64,000 nt of DNA from Flagellimonas alvinocaridis (GTDB lineage: Bacteria > Bacteroidota > Bacteroidia > Flavobacteriales > Flavobacteriaceae), in assembly GCF_004916895.1 (NCBI RefSeq), contig NZ_SNTZ01000001.1, forward strand, positions 900,263 to 964,262, given 5' to 3'. This document shows, piece after piece, positions 48,108-56,646 of the stretch. The position numbers and the translations under genes were made by a program. Numbering within the stretch: position 1 is the first letter of the stretch; every line of letters starts with the position of its first letter. The notes beneath the pieces are model-generated. The model was not told the origin of the DNA and did not search any database. It was given only the letters and a program-made list of their open reading frames with translations.

Positions 48108-48686
48108 ATGAAAAAAGTCATTAGCTGTTTGTTATTGTCGTCTACCATCTTGTTTTCAAGCTGTTTGGGGTCGTTCAAGGCGTTCAATAATTTGAAGGAC
48201 TGGAACCAAGGGGCAACCGACAGTAAATTTGTAGATAACTTGATTTTTTGGGGGTTGTGGATTGTTCCCGTGTATGAATTGTTCCTCCTCGGGGATGCTA
48301 TAATCTTCAATGTGATCGAGTTTTGGTCCGGATCTAACCCTATTGCCATGAAGGAAGGGGAATCCGAGACCCAAATGGTGGAACATGATGGTAACACCTT
48401 TAAAATGGTGGCCACAAAGAACCGAGTGCAGGTGAGTGTGGTCGCAGGACCCAAACAAGGCAAGAAAATCGATTTGGTGTACAAGCCCGATGAAAAATCT
48501 TGGAACGCCGTTCGCCCAAATGGAGAGATTATAAAGTTATCCTCTTTCGAGGAAGGGTTCTATATTGTGTATATGCCCAATGGCGAACAAGTTAAAATCG
48601 ACCCTATGAGCACAAGGCAAGAGGGGTTGGCCATTCTCCAGGAAAACAAGACCTGTTATTATTCCGAAAGTTTATTGGCAGATTAA
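48108..48686 (+). CDS. DUF3332-like lipoprotein
   Basis: 192 residues. Signal with lipobox (SSCLGSFKAF; Cys 19), a short hydrophobic segment in LIFWGLWIVPVYELFLLGDA, and a small beta domain after about residue 85. It resembles DUF3332 proteins, of unknown function. Lies 87 bases after the response regulator and ends at a terminator. Confidence 0.75.
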   Translation: MKKVISCLLLSSTILFSSCLGSFKAFNNLKDWNQGATDSKFVDNLIFWGLWIVPVYELFLLGDAIIFNVIEFWSGSNPIAMKEGESETQMVEHDGNTFKMVATKNRVQVSVVAGPKQGKKIDLVYKPDEKSWNAVRPNGEIIKLSSFEEGFYIVYMPNGEQVKIDPMSTRQEGLAILQENKTCYYSESLLAD

Positions 48687-48702
48687 TTACAGTTGACCAT
48701 TT

Positions 48703-48736
48703 AAAAAGCCATGGTTCTTTCCATGGCTTTTTTTTG
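48703..48736 (+). terminator. Terminator after DUF3332 gene
   Basis: AAAAAGCCATGG TTCTTT CCATGGCTTTTTTTT. Confidence 0.9.
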
Positions 48737-48886
48737 CCAAAAACTTTCGGAATATTATAGAACTATTAGCCTTTGCTTGGTAAAGGATCTTTATATGTAA
48801 CAAATCAACTATTTCCGTAACCTATTGTTGTTGGAAATATTTTAATCCTATATTAGTTGGCAATATCAAAAAACATTCAGTAAATC

Positions 48887-50782
48887 ATGATAAAAAAGGT
48901 AACCTTACATGCATTGGTGCTTGCAACAGTTTTTTCTTGCGGTGTCAAAAATCAAGTCAATGATCTAGCTTCCGATAATCCTATAAGGGCTCAATTGGAT
49001 TTGGTTAATATTCAAGATGATAAAGTAAATGTGGTCATAGATCCAGGGAGGTTTGTCCAAGATACGGTTATTTACAGATTGCCAAGAGTGGTTCAGGGAA
49101 CCTATGCAGTATCTGATTTTGGGAAGTATGTAGAGAATATATCGGCTATTGATTATCAGGGAAATACGATGCAAATTACTCAGGTTGACACCAACACTTG
49201 GATGTTTGCCAATGCCAAGAATTTGGATAAAATAACGTATGCGGTAAACGATACTTTTGATCAGGAAGTGGATGGAGGAATTGGCGAGGAAGTTCCCTTT
49301 TCACCCTCAGGGACCAATATAGAGCCTAAGCAGGTGATGCTGAACCTCCACGGGTTTGTGGGGTATTTTGATTCCCTAAAACGGAATGCTTACCAAATTG
49401 ACATCAAATCTCCTACAAAATTCAAGTACACCTCTCCTCTCACAGAAATACAATCGACCCAGAGCGAGGATGGTACCATCAAAAACTCAGTGTTCCTTGC
49501 CAATCGATATTTTGAGGTAACGGACAATCCCATGATGTATGGGGAGACCGAAGTTGAGGAGTTTATGGTTGGAAACATCAAGATTGTATTGAGTGTTTTT
49601 TCCCCCAATGGAGTACATAAGGCTTCCGAGATTAAAGAAATCATGGCAGAGATGATGCAAGCCCAAAAGAGATATCTCGGAGATTTGAACAGTACGCCCC
49701 GATATGACATCCTACTTTATTTGTCCGACACCAAAAAACCAGATTCCCCAAAAGGGTTTGGAGCTTTGGAACACCATACTTCCACTGTGGTGGTCTTGCC
49801 GGAACAAATGGATCCAGAAGCATTGGCAGAATCGATGATCGATGTAGTGGCCCACGAATTCTTTCATATTGTCACTCCACTTTCAGTACATTCAGAAGAC
49901 GTACATTATTTTGACTACAATAACCCAACATTCAGTAAGCACCTATGGCTTTACGAAGGGGTCACCGAATATTTTGCGCAGCATTTCCAGGTCTATGAAG
50001 GCTTGATAGACCCGGCGGAGTATTACGCTAGGACCACTGAAAAGATAAATACCTCAAGGTCCAATTACGATGATGCCATGAGTTTTACCCAAATGAGTGA
50101 GAACATTTTGGAAAACCCATATAAGGACAACTATGCCAATGTGTATATGAAAGGAGCGTTGATTGGTATGTGCATGGATATTTTAATGAGGGAAAACAGT
50201 GATGGGCAACGTAGCCTGCGTTCGTTGTTAGGAGAGTTGTCCGTAAAATATGGTAAGGACAAACCTTTTGAAGATGATGCCCTTATTGCTGAAATTACCA
50301 CAATGACCTATCCTGCGGTTGGTGAATTTTTAAACACCCATGTAGTTGGAAATACACCCATAGATTATGGTCAAATGTTGGATAAGGTAGGACTTTATTT
50401 CGCAGAGGCTGAAGTGGAGACCAATTACATTCAGAATGCCGGCGAACTAATCTTGTCCGCAGACCCAGAGAGGGGAGGGATTAAATTCAATGACCTTGTG
50501 GCAAACAACAGCTTTTGGAACGATAATGGGGTTAAACCCAATGATTTTATAAAATCCATTAATGGAACAGAAGTCACCTTGGCCAACGCCAATCAAATTT
50601 TAACAGAAGTGTATGCATGGAGTCCTGGCAAAGCCATTCAAGTAGAGTTGTTAAGGGGAGATGAGGAGGTCCTCATTGAGGCCACCACCACACCAACCTA
50701 TACCAAAGCCGTTACGCTATTGGAAAACCCAGAGGCCACGGAAGCCCAAAAAGAATTACGGAAGGCTTGGCTAAAAGGCTAG
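48887..50782 (+). CDS. M61 family peptidase, lipoprotein
   Basis: 631 residues. Lipoprotein signal (VFSCGVKNQ; Cys 18), N-terminal beta domain (about 35-220), M61 catalytic domain with HEFFH at 323-327 and the third ligand in WLYEGVTEYFAQH, and a C-terminal PDZ-like stretch (about 540-610; NDNGVKPNDFIKSINGTEVT). Compared with the paralogue at 12239-14044 it has VTPLSVHSEDVHYFD after HEFFH instead of the WNVERIRPKSL stretch. Single gene between two terminators. Confidence 0.9.
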   Translation: MIKKVTLHALVLATVFSCGVKNQVNDLASDNPIRAQLDLVNIQDDKVNVVIDPGRFVQDTVIYRLPRVVQGTYAVSDFGKYVENISAIDYQGNTMQITQVDTNTWMFANAKNLDKITYAVNDTFDQEVDGGIGEEVPFSPSGTNIEPKQVMLNLHGFVGYFDSLKRNAYQIDIKSPTKFKYTSPLTEIQSTQSEDGTIKNSVFLANRYFEVTDNPMMYGETEVEEFMVGNIKIVLSVFSPNGVHKASEIKEIMAEMMQAQKRYLGDLNSTPRYDILLYLSDTKKPDSPKGFGALEHHTSTVVVLPEQMDPEALAESMIDVVAHEFFHIVTPLSVHSEDVHYFDYNNPTFSKHLWLYEGVTEYFAQHFQVYEGLIDPAEYYARTTEKINTSRSNYDDAMSFTQMSENILENPYKDNYANVYMKGALIGMCMDILMRENSDGQRSLRSLLGELSVKYGKDKPFEDDALIAEITTMTYPAVGEFLNTHVVGNTPIDYGQMLDKVGLYFAEAEVETNYIQNAGELILSADPERGGIKFNDLVANNSFWNDNGVKPNDFIKSINGTEVTLANANQILTEVYAWSPGKAIQVELLRGDEEVLIEATTTPTYTKAVTLLENPEATEAQKELRKAWLKG

Positions 50783-50800
50783 GTCTAAGTTTTGCCAAAT

Positions 50801-50834
50801 AAAAAAGGCCCCGATCATGATCGGGGCCTTTTTT
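50801..50834. terminator. Bidirectional terminator between M61 gene and ahcY
   Basis: AAAAAAGGCCCCGATCA TGATCGGGGCCTTTTTT: a 17-bp perfect stem with A and T runs on both sides, serving the two convergent genes. Confidence 0.95.
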
Positions 50835-50852
50835 TATAGGTTGTCCAGAAAA

Positions 50853-52169
50853 TTAATATCTGTAATAATCAGGTTTAAAGGGGCCATCCACTTTTACACC
50901 GATATATTCTGCTTGATCTTCCTTCAATTCGGTCAATTCGGCGCCCAAGCGTGCCAAATGCAATTGTGCCACTTTCTCATCCAAATGTTTGGGAAGCATA
51001 TATACTTCGTTTTCATATTTGTCACTATGGTTCCAAAGTTCTATTTGGGCCAAGGTTTGGTTAGTAAATGAATTGCTCATCACAAAACTAGGGTGGCCCG
51101 TGGCACAACCCAAATTCACTAATCTACCCTCTGCCAATATAATAAGGTCCTTACCATCAATGGTATACTTGTCCACTTGTGGTTTGATCTCGTCTTTGGT
51201 ATTGCCATAGGCCCTGTTTAACCAAGCCATATCGATCTCATTGTCAAAATGGCCAATGTTACAGACAATGGCCTTGTCTTTTAAGGCACGAAAATGCTCT
51301 TCGCGGATGATGTCCTTGTTTCCGGTTGCGGTGATGACCACATCGGCATTGGGGACAACGCTTTCCAGTTTTTTCACCTCATAGCCATCCATACAGGCCT
51401 GAAGGGCACAGATAGGGTCAATCTCTGTCACGGTAACAATGGCCCCTGCACCACGGAAGGAGGCCGCTGTACCTTTTCCAACATCACCATATCCGGCAAC
51501 AACCACTCGTTTTCCGGCCAACATGGTGTCTGTGGCCCTACGAATCGCATCCACGGCACTTTCACGACACCCGTATTTATTATCGAATTTGGATTTGGTC
51601 ACGGAGTCGTTCACGTTAATGGCAGGCATGGGCAAGGTGCCTTTCTTCATACGCTCGTACAAACGGTGCACGCCAGTGGTGGTCTCTTCGGAAAGGCCTT
51701 TTACGCCTGAAGCCAGTTCAGGATATTTATCCAACACCATATTGGTAAGGTCACCACCATCGTCCAAAATCATGTTCAAGGGCTGTCTGTCCTCACCAAA
51801 GAACAAAGTCTGCTCAATGCACCAGTCGAACTCCTCCTCATTCATCCCTTTCCAGGCATAGACTGGGATTCCGGCAGCGGCAATGGCAGCAGCGGCATGG
51901 TCTTGGGTGGAAAAGATGTTACAGGAACTCCAGGTCACTTCGGCGCCAAGGGCCACCAAAGTTTCAATCAATACCGCAGTTTGAATGGTCATGTGCAAAC
52001 AACCGGCAATACGGGCTCCCTTCAAGGGCTGTTCTTTTCCGTATTCCTCTCGTAATGCCATAAGTCCTGGCATTTCGGCCTCGGCAAGCTCAATCTCTTT
52101 TCTTCCCCAGTTGGCTAGGGAAATATCTTTCACCTTATAGGGTACATGGGGAATTGTCTTTGTGCTCAT
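50853..52169 (-). CDS. ahcY: Adenosylhomocysteinase
   Basis: 438 residues. Splits S-adenosylhomocysteine into adenosine and homocysteine in the methyl cycle, using bound NAD. Seen: the [20 protein letters not shown] segment, [20 protein letters not shown] (catalytic Lys/Asp), the Rossmann loop [20 protein letters not shown], and the C-terminal [20 protein letters not shown] with end PFKPDYYRY. Confidence 0.98.
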   Translation of the reverse strand: MSTKTIPHVPYKVKDISLANWGRKEIELAEAEMPGLMALREEYGKEQPLKGARIAGCLHMTIQTAVLIETLVALGAEVTWSSCNIFSTQDHAAAAIAAAGIPVYAWKGMNEEEFDWCIEQTLFFGEDRQPLNMILDDGGDLTNMVLDKYPELASGVKGLSEETTTGVHRLYERMKKGTLPMPAINVNDSVTKSKFDNKYGCRESAVDAIRRATDTMLAGKRVVVAGYGDVGKGTAASFRGAGAIVTVTEIDPICALQACMDGYEVKKLESVVPNADVVITATGNKDIIREEHFRALKDKAIVCNIGHFDNEIDMAWLNRAYGNTKDEIKPQVDKYTIDGKDLIILAEGRLVNLGCATGHPSFVMSNSFTNQTLAQIELWNHSDKYENEVYMLPKHLDEKVAQLHLARLGAELTELKEDQAEYIGVKVDGPFKPDYYRY

Positions 52170-52212
52170 ACGTATATAAATTTACTTTCGTAGCTTAGCT
52201 TTTATAGTGCAG

Positions 52213-52220
52213 CAAAGATA
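52213..52220 (-). promoter_or_regulatory. -7 element of ahcY promoter
   Basis: Reads TATCTTTG on the minus strand (exact TAnnTTTG), 44 bases before the ahcY ATG. Confidence 0.6.
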
Positions 52221-52242
52221 CAAAAACACCTAACTATTAGTC

Positions 52243-52884
52243 GTGCCCATTTACAAAACCATAACAGTTTCACCAACCACCTCGGTCTACATATGGAAAG
52301 TCACCGAGGCTGAGAAGGAATTGTCCAAGGGAATAGAGCTTACTCCCCATTGCCAAGATAGGATGGATGGAATGAAATCCGAGGCGCATCGGAGGGCCTT
52401 TTTGAGCATCAGGCATTTAATGGCCAAAGCGGGTTATGAGGACAAAGACCTATACTATGACGATTTTGGGAAGCCCCATTTAAAGGATGGGAACCATATT
52501 TCCATTACCCATTCGCATAATTTTACGGGGGTCATCATCAGCGAAACGGACGAAGTAGGGATAGATATTGAGATGCAGCGCGACAAAATCCTAAGAATTG
52601 CACATAAATTCACTCCCATTGAAGAGTACAAGACCTTGGCCAATGTCGAGGCCATTATTAGAAAACTTACCATCGTTTGGGGTGCCAAGGAATCGCTTTA
52701 TAAAATTTATGCGCAACAGGGCTTGAGTTTTTTACGCCATATTGATGTGATGGACTTTACCTTTCAAGATGCTAGGACGGTGGCCGAAATCTTGTACAAG
52801 GGCAAAAAATCCCATTATGAGATTGAGTTTTTGGAGTTTGAAGGATTCACTTGCGTATATGCCCTCAGAATGATGGGGGGATGA
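52243..52884 (+). CDS. 4'-phosphopantetheinyl transferase family protein
   Basis: 213 residues from GTG 52243. Sfp/HetI-type two-half fold. The Mg-binding motif GIDIEMQRDKI and the WGAKESLYKIYAQQGLSF motif with catalytic Glu and Lys are intact; ISITHSHNFTGVIIS is the preceding segment. Activates acyl or peptidyl carrier proteins with CoA. Divergent from ahcY. Confidence 0.92.
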   Translation: MPIYKTITVSPTTSVYIWKVTEAEKELSKGIELTPHCQDRMDGMKSEAHRRAFLSIRHLMAKAGYEDKDLYYDDFGKPHLKDGNHISITHSHNFTGVIISETDEVGIDIEMQRDKILRIAHKFTPIEEYKTLANVEAIIRKLTIVWGAKESLYKIYAQQGLSFLRHIDVMDFTFQDARTVAEILYKGKKSHYEIEFLEFEGFTCVYALRMMGG

Positions 52885-52930
52885 CAGGTAGTTTTTACTA
52901 GATTTGCTTTTGGAAAATAAAAGTGCCCCC

Positions 52931-53191
52931 ATGAAGATATCCGTTGAGCTTACCTTGACGCCGCTACAAGATGATTTTGAGCCCCCTATCATCGATTTCA
53001 TTAAAAAGTTGAGGTCTTCTGGACTTACTGTTTTGGAGAATCCCTTAAGCACCCAAGTCTTTGGGGAATATGATAGGGTTATGGGGTTGTTGACGGATGA
53101 AATTAAAGTAGCCTTTGAAAATATTGATCATGTAGTATTGGGGATGAAGATTGTAAAATCCGATAGGAGCGACTATGAACCCCATTTTTGA
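52931..53191 (+). CDS. YkoF/MTH1187-like thiamine-binding family protein
   Basis: 86 residues from ATG 52931 (MKISVELTLTPLQDDFEPPI), with a ferredoxin-like fold pattern (SSGLTVLENPLSTQVFGEYD; HVVLGMKIVKSDR). The family (PF01910) includes small thiamine- or HMP-binding proteins. It overlaps the transporter gene by 17 bases. The pairing hints that the transporter below may handle thiamine or another vitamin. Confidence 0.8.
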   Translation: MKISVELTLTPLQDDFEPPIIDFIKKLRSSGLTVLENPLSTQVFGEYDRVMGLLTDEIKVAFENIDHVVLGMKIVKSDRSDYEPHF

Positions 53192-53810
53192 TTTTTTCCT
53201 TGGCCCGTACGAGGACCGCGAACTCTCCCTCATTATTCTTGAAGCCACTGCCTTTTTCTTTGGAATAGCCAGTGTGATCTACGCCAAGAGGGAAGATATT
53301 ATGGTCTATCCAACTGGGTTGGTGGCTACCGCCATTACCACCTACATTTTTTTCGTGGATCGCTTGTTGGGCGATATGATGATGAACTTCTACTTTTCCA
53401 TCATGAGCATTTATGGATGGTGGAATTGGGCCCGTAGAAAGCAAAATCGGGAATTTATAGTAAGGATTTCTCGCACCAATACTAGGGAAAAATGGATTGG
53501 GATTGCACTGTTCTCCGTTACGCTGTTGGTCACCTTTGGGGTATACAAGGCTTTTGGGGCTGAAATAAAGACGACCAACTATGTGGATATCGTCACCTCG
53601 GGCATTTTCTTTACGGCCATGTGGTATATGGCCAACAAAAAATTGGAAAGCTGGACTCTTTGGGTTTTGGGAGACTTAATAACTGTACCTTTGTACGCCT
53701 ACCGGGGATGGGGCATGTTCTCATTGCAATACCTCATTTTTACCGTATTGGCCATTCAGGGATATGTAGCATGGAAGAAAGACTTGGGCAAGAGCCCTCA
53801 AACCTCATAA
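53175..53810 (+). CDS. pnuC: PnuC-family vitamin transporter
   Basis: 211 residues with about seven transmembrane segments. Conserved IMSIYGWWNWARRK motif (aromatic cage of PnuC-type transporters) and VTSGIFFTAMWYMANKKLES with WTLWVLGDLITVPLYAYRGW near the C-terminus. PnuC takes up nicotinamide riboside by facilitated diffusion and traps it by phosphorylation; close homologues (PnuT) carry thiamine. The kinase gene that follows favours nicotinamide riboside; the thiamine-binding gene before it leaves thiamine open. Confidence 0.88.
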   Translation: MNPIFDFFLGPYEDRELSLIILEATAFFFGIASVIYAKREDIMVYPTGLVATAITTYIFFVDRLLGDMMMNFYFSIMSIYGWWNWARRKQNREFIVRISRTNTREKWIGIALFSVTLLVTFGVYKAFGAEIKTTNYVDIVTSGIFFTAMWYMANKKLESWTLWVLGDLITVPLYAYRGWGMFSLQYLIFTVLAIQGYVAWKKDLGKSPQTS

Positions 53811-54340
53811 AAGTAGTTCTATTTGGGCCGGAATCTACTGGAAAGACCACCTTGGCCCAACAATTGGCCCAACACTACCAAACCGAGTGGGTGCCAGAAT
53901 ATGCCCGGGAATATCTTCAAGATAAATGGGACAGGGAACAAAAGACCTGCGAGCCTAAAGACCTTGTTCCCATCGCTTATGGACAGATGCGCTTGGAGAA
54001 CCAATTGGCAAAAAAAGCGAACAAGATTTTGGTTTGTGACACAGACCTTTTGGAGACTAAAGTATATTCAGAAACCTATTACACAGGAAGTTGTGATCCA
54101 ATTCTAGAAAAATATGCTATCCAAAACACTTATGATCTATACTTGTTAACCTATATTGACACCCCATGGGAGGCAGACGATCTAAGGGACAAACCCGAAG
54201 AACGTGAGGAAATGTTCCAGTATTTCAAGCAAGCTTTGGAAAAATATGACCGAAATTTTGTTATTTTAAAGGGGGACAAAGCGTTCCGGCTTTCAACGGC
54301 CATACAAGAAATCGATAAACTTTTTAAGGCGCATGATTGA
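53771..54340 (+). CDS. NadR-like kinase (ribosylnicotinamide kinase-type P-loop ATPase)
   Basis: 189 residues from ATG 53771, overlapping the transporter by 40 bases. Walker A VVLFGPESTGKTTLAQQLAQ, then WVPEYAREYLQDKW, ILVCDTDLLETKVYSETYY and YLLTYIDTPWEADDLRDKPE, the pattern of the NadR C-terminal kinase domain. No adenylyltransferase domain is fused. Would phosphorylate imported nicotinamide riboside (or an analogous vitamin), trapping it. Confidence 0.88.
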   Translation: MEERLGQEPSNLIKVVLFGPESTGKTTLAQQLAQHYQTEWVPEYAREYLQDKWDREQKTCEPKDLVPIAYGQMRLENQLAKKANKILVCDTDLLETKVYSETYYTGSCDPILEKYAIQNTYDLYLLTYIDTPWEADDLRDKPEEREEMFQYFKQALEKYDRNFVILKGDKAFRLSTAIQEIDKLFKAHD

Positions 54341-55871
54341 TTTAAGTTCAAAAGACTTGGAACAATTGGAAAACAAGGGGATTTCCAAAGAAAAGGTGGT
54401 AAATCAGATAGAAACTTTCAAAGCTGGGATACCCTTTGTGGATTTGGTGAAGGCAGCGGTAATTTCCAATGGTATCTTTAGATTTTCGGAAAAGGAGCAA
54501 GAAGAACTTGTACAATATTTTGAGCAGAACCGAAGCCATTTGGATTTATTGAAATTCGTTCCAGCTTCTGGGGCAGCATCCCGGATGTTCAAGGCCATGT
54601 TCAATTTTTTGGATGCCTTTGACCCCAAAAAGGAGACCCTTTCTGAATATTTGGACCGAACAGGCGATTCCGATGCAAAAAAGTTTACCGACCAAATGCA
54701 TAAGCTGCCCTTTTATGGGTTCATTATGGATCGTATTAAGGATAATGTGTCCAATAAAGACGAAGAAGCCTATCTTTTTGTAAAGGAAATGCTAGGAGAA
54801 GAGAGATTAAACTACGGATTCTATCCCAAAGGACTATTGCCCTTTCATAAGTACGATTCAGGTAGCGCAACACCATTTGAGGAGCATTTGAGGGAAGCGG
54901 CATTGTATGCCAAAACAGATGGGAAGGCCCATTTACACTTTACCGTTTCTCCACAGCACGATGATATGTTTAAGGAAGAAGAATCCAAGGTGTCTCCAAA
55001 AATTTCGAAGGCTACAAGCACGCAGTTCCTAATTTCATATTCAAACCAAAAGCCATCCACCGATACCATTGCGGTGGACATGGAGAATAAGCCCTTTAAA
55101 AATGGTGATGGTTCAATACTGTTTCGCCCCGGTGGACATGGGGCCCTGATTGAAAACTTGAACGAACAGGACGCCGATATCATTTTTATCAAGAATATAG
55201 ACAATGTGGTGGTCGACAAGAATTTGGAAAAAGTGGCCAACAGCAAAAAAATGTTGGCCGGAGTGCTAAAAAAAGTTCAGGTCAAGGCCTTTGAGTATGC
55301 TAGACTTTTGGATGACAATAAAGTGTCGCCAGAAAAATCCGATGAAATAAAATCCTTTTTGGAAAGAGAACTCAATGTTCGAATGCCCAAAGATTATGAT
55401 AATATGGATGTTAACGAACAACTAGTCATTTTAAAGGATAAATTAAATCGTCCCATACGTATCTGTGGAATGGTAAAGAACGAAGGGGAACCAGGAGGCG
55501 GTCCTTTTTGGGTGAGGGATGCCGAAGGAAATATTTCACTTCAAATCATTGAGTCGGCTCAGATTGACCTATCCAATCAGGAACAGGAGTCCATTCTCAA
55601 AAATTCAACCCACTTTAATCCAGTGGATTTGGTATGCGGAGTAAGAAACTACAAGGGAGAAAAATACAATCTTTTGGATTTTGTGGACCCTAAGCAAGGA
55701 TTTATTACGGGAAAGACACAAGAAGGCAAGGAGTTAAAGGCGTTGGAGCTTCCAGGACTGTGGAATGGAGCGATGGCCTTTTGGAACACTTTATTTGTCG
55801 AAGTCCCTTTGGTAACATTTAATCCTGTGAAGACCGTAAACGATCTTCTTAAGCCTACCCATCAAGCATAG
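54333..55871 (+). CDS. DUF4301 family protein
   Basis: 512 residues, overlapping the kinase gene by eight bases. Soluble. Begins MIDLSSKDLEQLENKGISKE; contains KFVPASGAASRMFKAMFNFL and ILFRPGGHGALIENLNEQDA, which look like nucleotidyl- or sugar-phosphate transferase-type loops (G-x-G and HGALI), but no function is known to me. The tight coupling to pnuC and the kinase suggests a linked metabolic step. Its C-terminal segment carries ALELPGLWNGAMAFWNTLFV. Confidence 0.85.
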   Translation: MIDLSSKDLEQLENKGISKEKVVNQIETFKAGIPFVDLVKAAVISNGIFRFSEKEQEELVQYFEQNRSHLDLLKFVPASGAASRMFKAMFNFLDAFDPKKETLSEYLDRTGDSDAKKFTDQMHKLPFYGFIMDRIKDNVSNKDEEAYLFVKEMLGEERLNYGFYPKGLLPFHKYDSGSATPFEEHLREAALYAKTDGKAHLHFTVSPQHDDMFKEEESKVSPKISKATSTQFLISYSNQKPSTDTIAVDMENKPFKNGDGSILFRPGGHGALIENLNEQDADIIFIKNIDNVVVDKNLEKVANSKKMLAGVLKKVQVKAFEYARLLDDNKVSPEKSDEIKSFLERELNVRMPKDYDNMDVNEQLVILKDKLNRPIRICGMVKNEGEPGGGPFWVRDAEGNISLQIIESAQIDLSNQEQESILKNSTHFNPVDLVCGVRNYKGEKYNLLDFVDPKQGFITGKTQEGKELKALELPGLWNGAMAFWNTLFVEVPLVTFNPVKTVNDLLKPTHQA

Positions 55872-55889
55872 ACAAGAAAACATTTTGTA

Positions 55890-55928
55890 AAATCCGCTTC
55901 TTGGCAGAGAAGCGGATTTTTTTTTTGC
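55890..55928 (+). terminator. Terminator after DUF4301 gene
   Basis: AATCCGCTTC TTGGCAGA GAAGCGGATT with a long T run. Confidence 0.9.
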
Positions 55929-56027
55929 TTTTATGTGACCCCCATAAAAAAGTAGTGTCAAAAAGATATAATGGAAACGGATACACTGTTAAAAGAATTT
56001 ATAGTTTTTAATGTAACCGTAGAAGAG

Positions 56028-56105
56028 AGACAGTCTTAATGACTGTCTGGATTTTAGGTTGGTTGATTTGGTTGGAAGGCCGTACAAATTGTACGGCTTT
56101 CTTTT
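56028..56105 (+). ncRNA. Candidate small RNA or leader: two adjacent hairpins
   Basis: AGACAGTC TTAAT GACTGTCT (56028-56048) is followed by GCCGTAC AAATT GTACGGC (56079-56097) and a TTTCTTTT tail. Two strong stems, the second terminator-like, lie in a 500-base gap without a convincing large gene. Could be the 3' end of a small transcript. No clear promoter was found upstream. Confidence 0.35.
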
Positions 56106-56148
56106 AAAAACTCTTTTTGACGGTATTTGCTTAAAGGAAACAAAAACA

Positions 56149-56265
56149 ATGCTATTTGGAATAGTTCTGTTCTTTAATATAATCTCATTGGCCATGGCCA
56201 TTTACCTTTTGGTGTCATATATAAAAAGTCGAAAGAAAATAGTACATAAAAAAAAAGCAGGATGA
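56149..56265 (+). CDS. Possible 38-residue membrane peptide
   Basis: ATG 56149 to stop at 56263-56265: MLFGIVLFFNIISLAMAIYL then a basic tail SRKKIVHKKKAG. One transmembrane segment and a positive-inside tail make it plausible as a small membrane protein. A longer in-frame start (56059) crosses the hairpins and is unlikely. No homologue known to me. Confidence 0.4.
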   Translation: MLFGIVLFFNIISLAMAIYLLVSYIKSRKKIVHKKKAG

Positions 56266-56284
56266 TGCTAGCTAAACGCTAACC

Positions 56285-56419
56285 ATGTATTATCCGTTGT
56301 TGCCAAGTGTGGTCATAATTTTTTTCCTTGGGATTATGATTTTGGCACTTTTGAAAGGCTGCTTCGGCGGCCTTTCTTCTTTTTCATCACAAAAGTTTAA
56401 CCTGTTGTTATTGCAATGA
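56285..56419 (+). CDS. Possible 44-residue hydrophobic peptide
   Basis: ATG 56285, stop 56417-56419: MYYPLLPSVVIIFFLGIMIL is a single hydrophobic helix. It contains a terminator-like hairpin (56353-56376, GAAAGGC / GCCTTTC) in its own coding region, which argues that the peptide may be only a chance frame. Low confidence. Confidence 0.25.
   Translation: MYYPLLPSVVIIFFLGIMILALLKGCFGGLSSFSSQKFNLLLLQ
56353..56385 (+). terminator. Terminator-like hairpin
   Basis: GAAAGGC TGCTTCGGCG GCCTTTC followed by TTCTTTTTC; a short stem with a T-rich tail, before the gene at 56438. Confidence 0.5.
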
Positions 56420-56437
56420 ATTAGTGGTGATTTTGCT

Positions 56438-56635
56438 ATGAAAAAAGAACTCTACATAGTACATTTGCGGCCATCTCAAAGGGGTGCTTTGCATGGCAAG
56501 GCTGAGATTATACCCAATGAACCTGGGCGGGTAATGCTGCCAAGGGATTGCGCAAGGCGCATCTTGGAATTTCATCGTTTCTTTAAAGAAACAAAATCAA
56601 GTATTAACAAGAATAATGGCCCCTTTTATTCGTAA
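56438..56635 (+). CDS. Hypothetical 65-residue protein
   Basis: Starts MKKELYIVHLRPSQRGALHG and continues KAEIIPNEPGRVMLPRDCAR; basic, soluble, no recognised domain. Twelve bases before the next receptor gene and in the same direction, so it would be translated from the same mRNA if real. Could be a chance frame; I do not recognise it. Confidence 0.35.
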   Translation: MKKELYIVHLRPSQRGALHGKAEIIPNEPGRVMLPRDCARRILEFHRFFKETKSSINKNNGPFYS

Positions 56636-56646
56636 CATTTTTACGA

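Noticed and set aside
56059..56148. N-terminal extension of the 38-residue peptide
   Set aside because: It crosses the terminator-like hairpin at 56079-56097; the second ATG is a better start.
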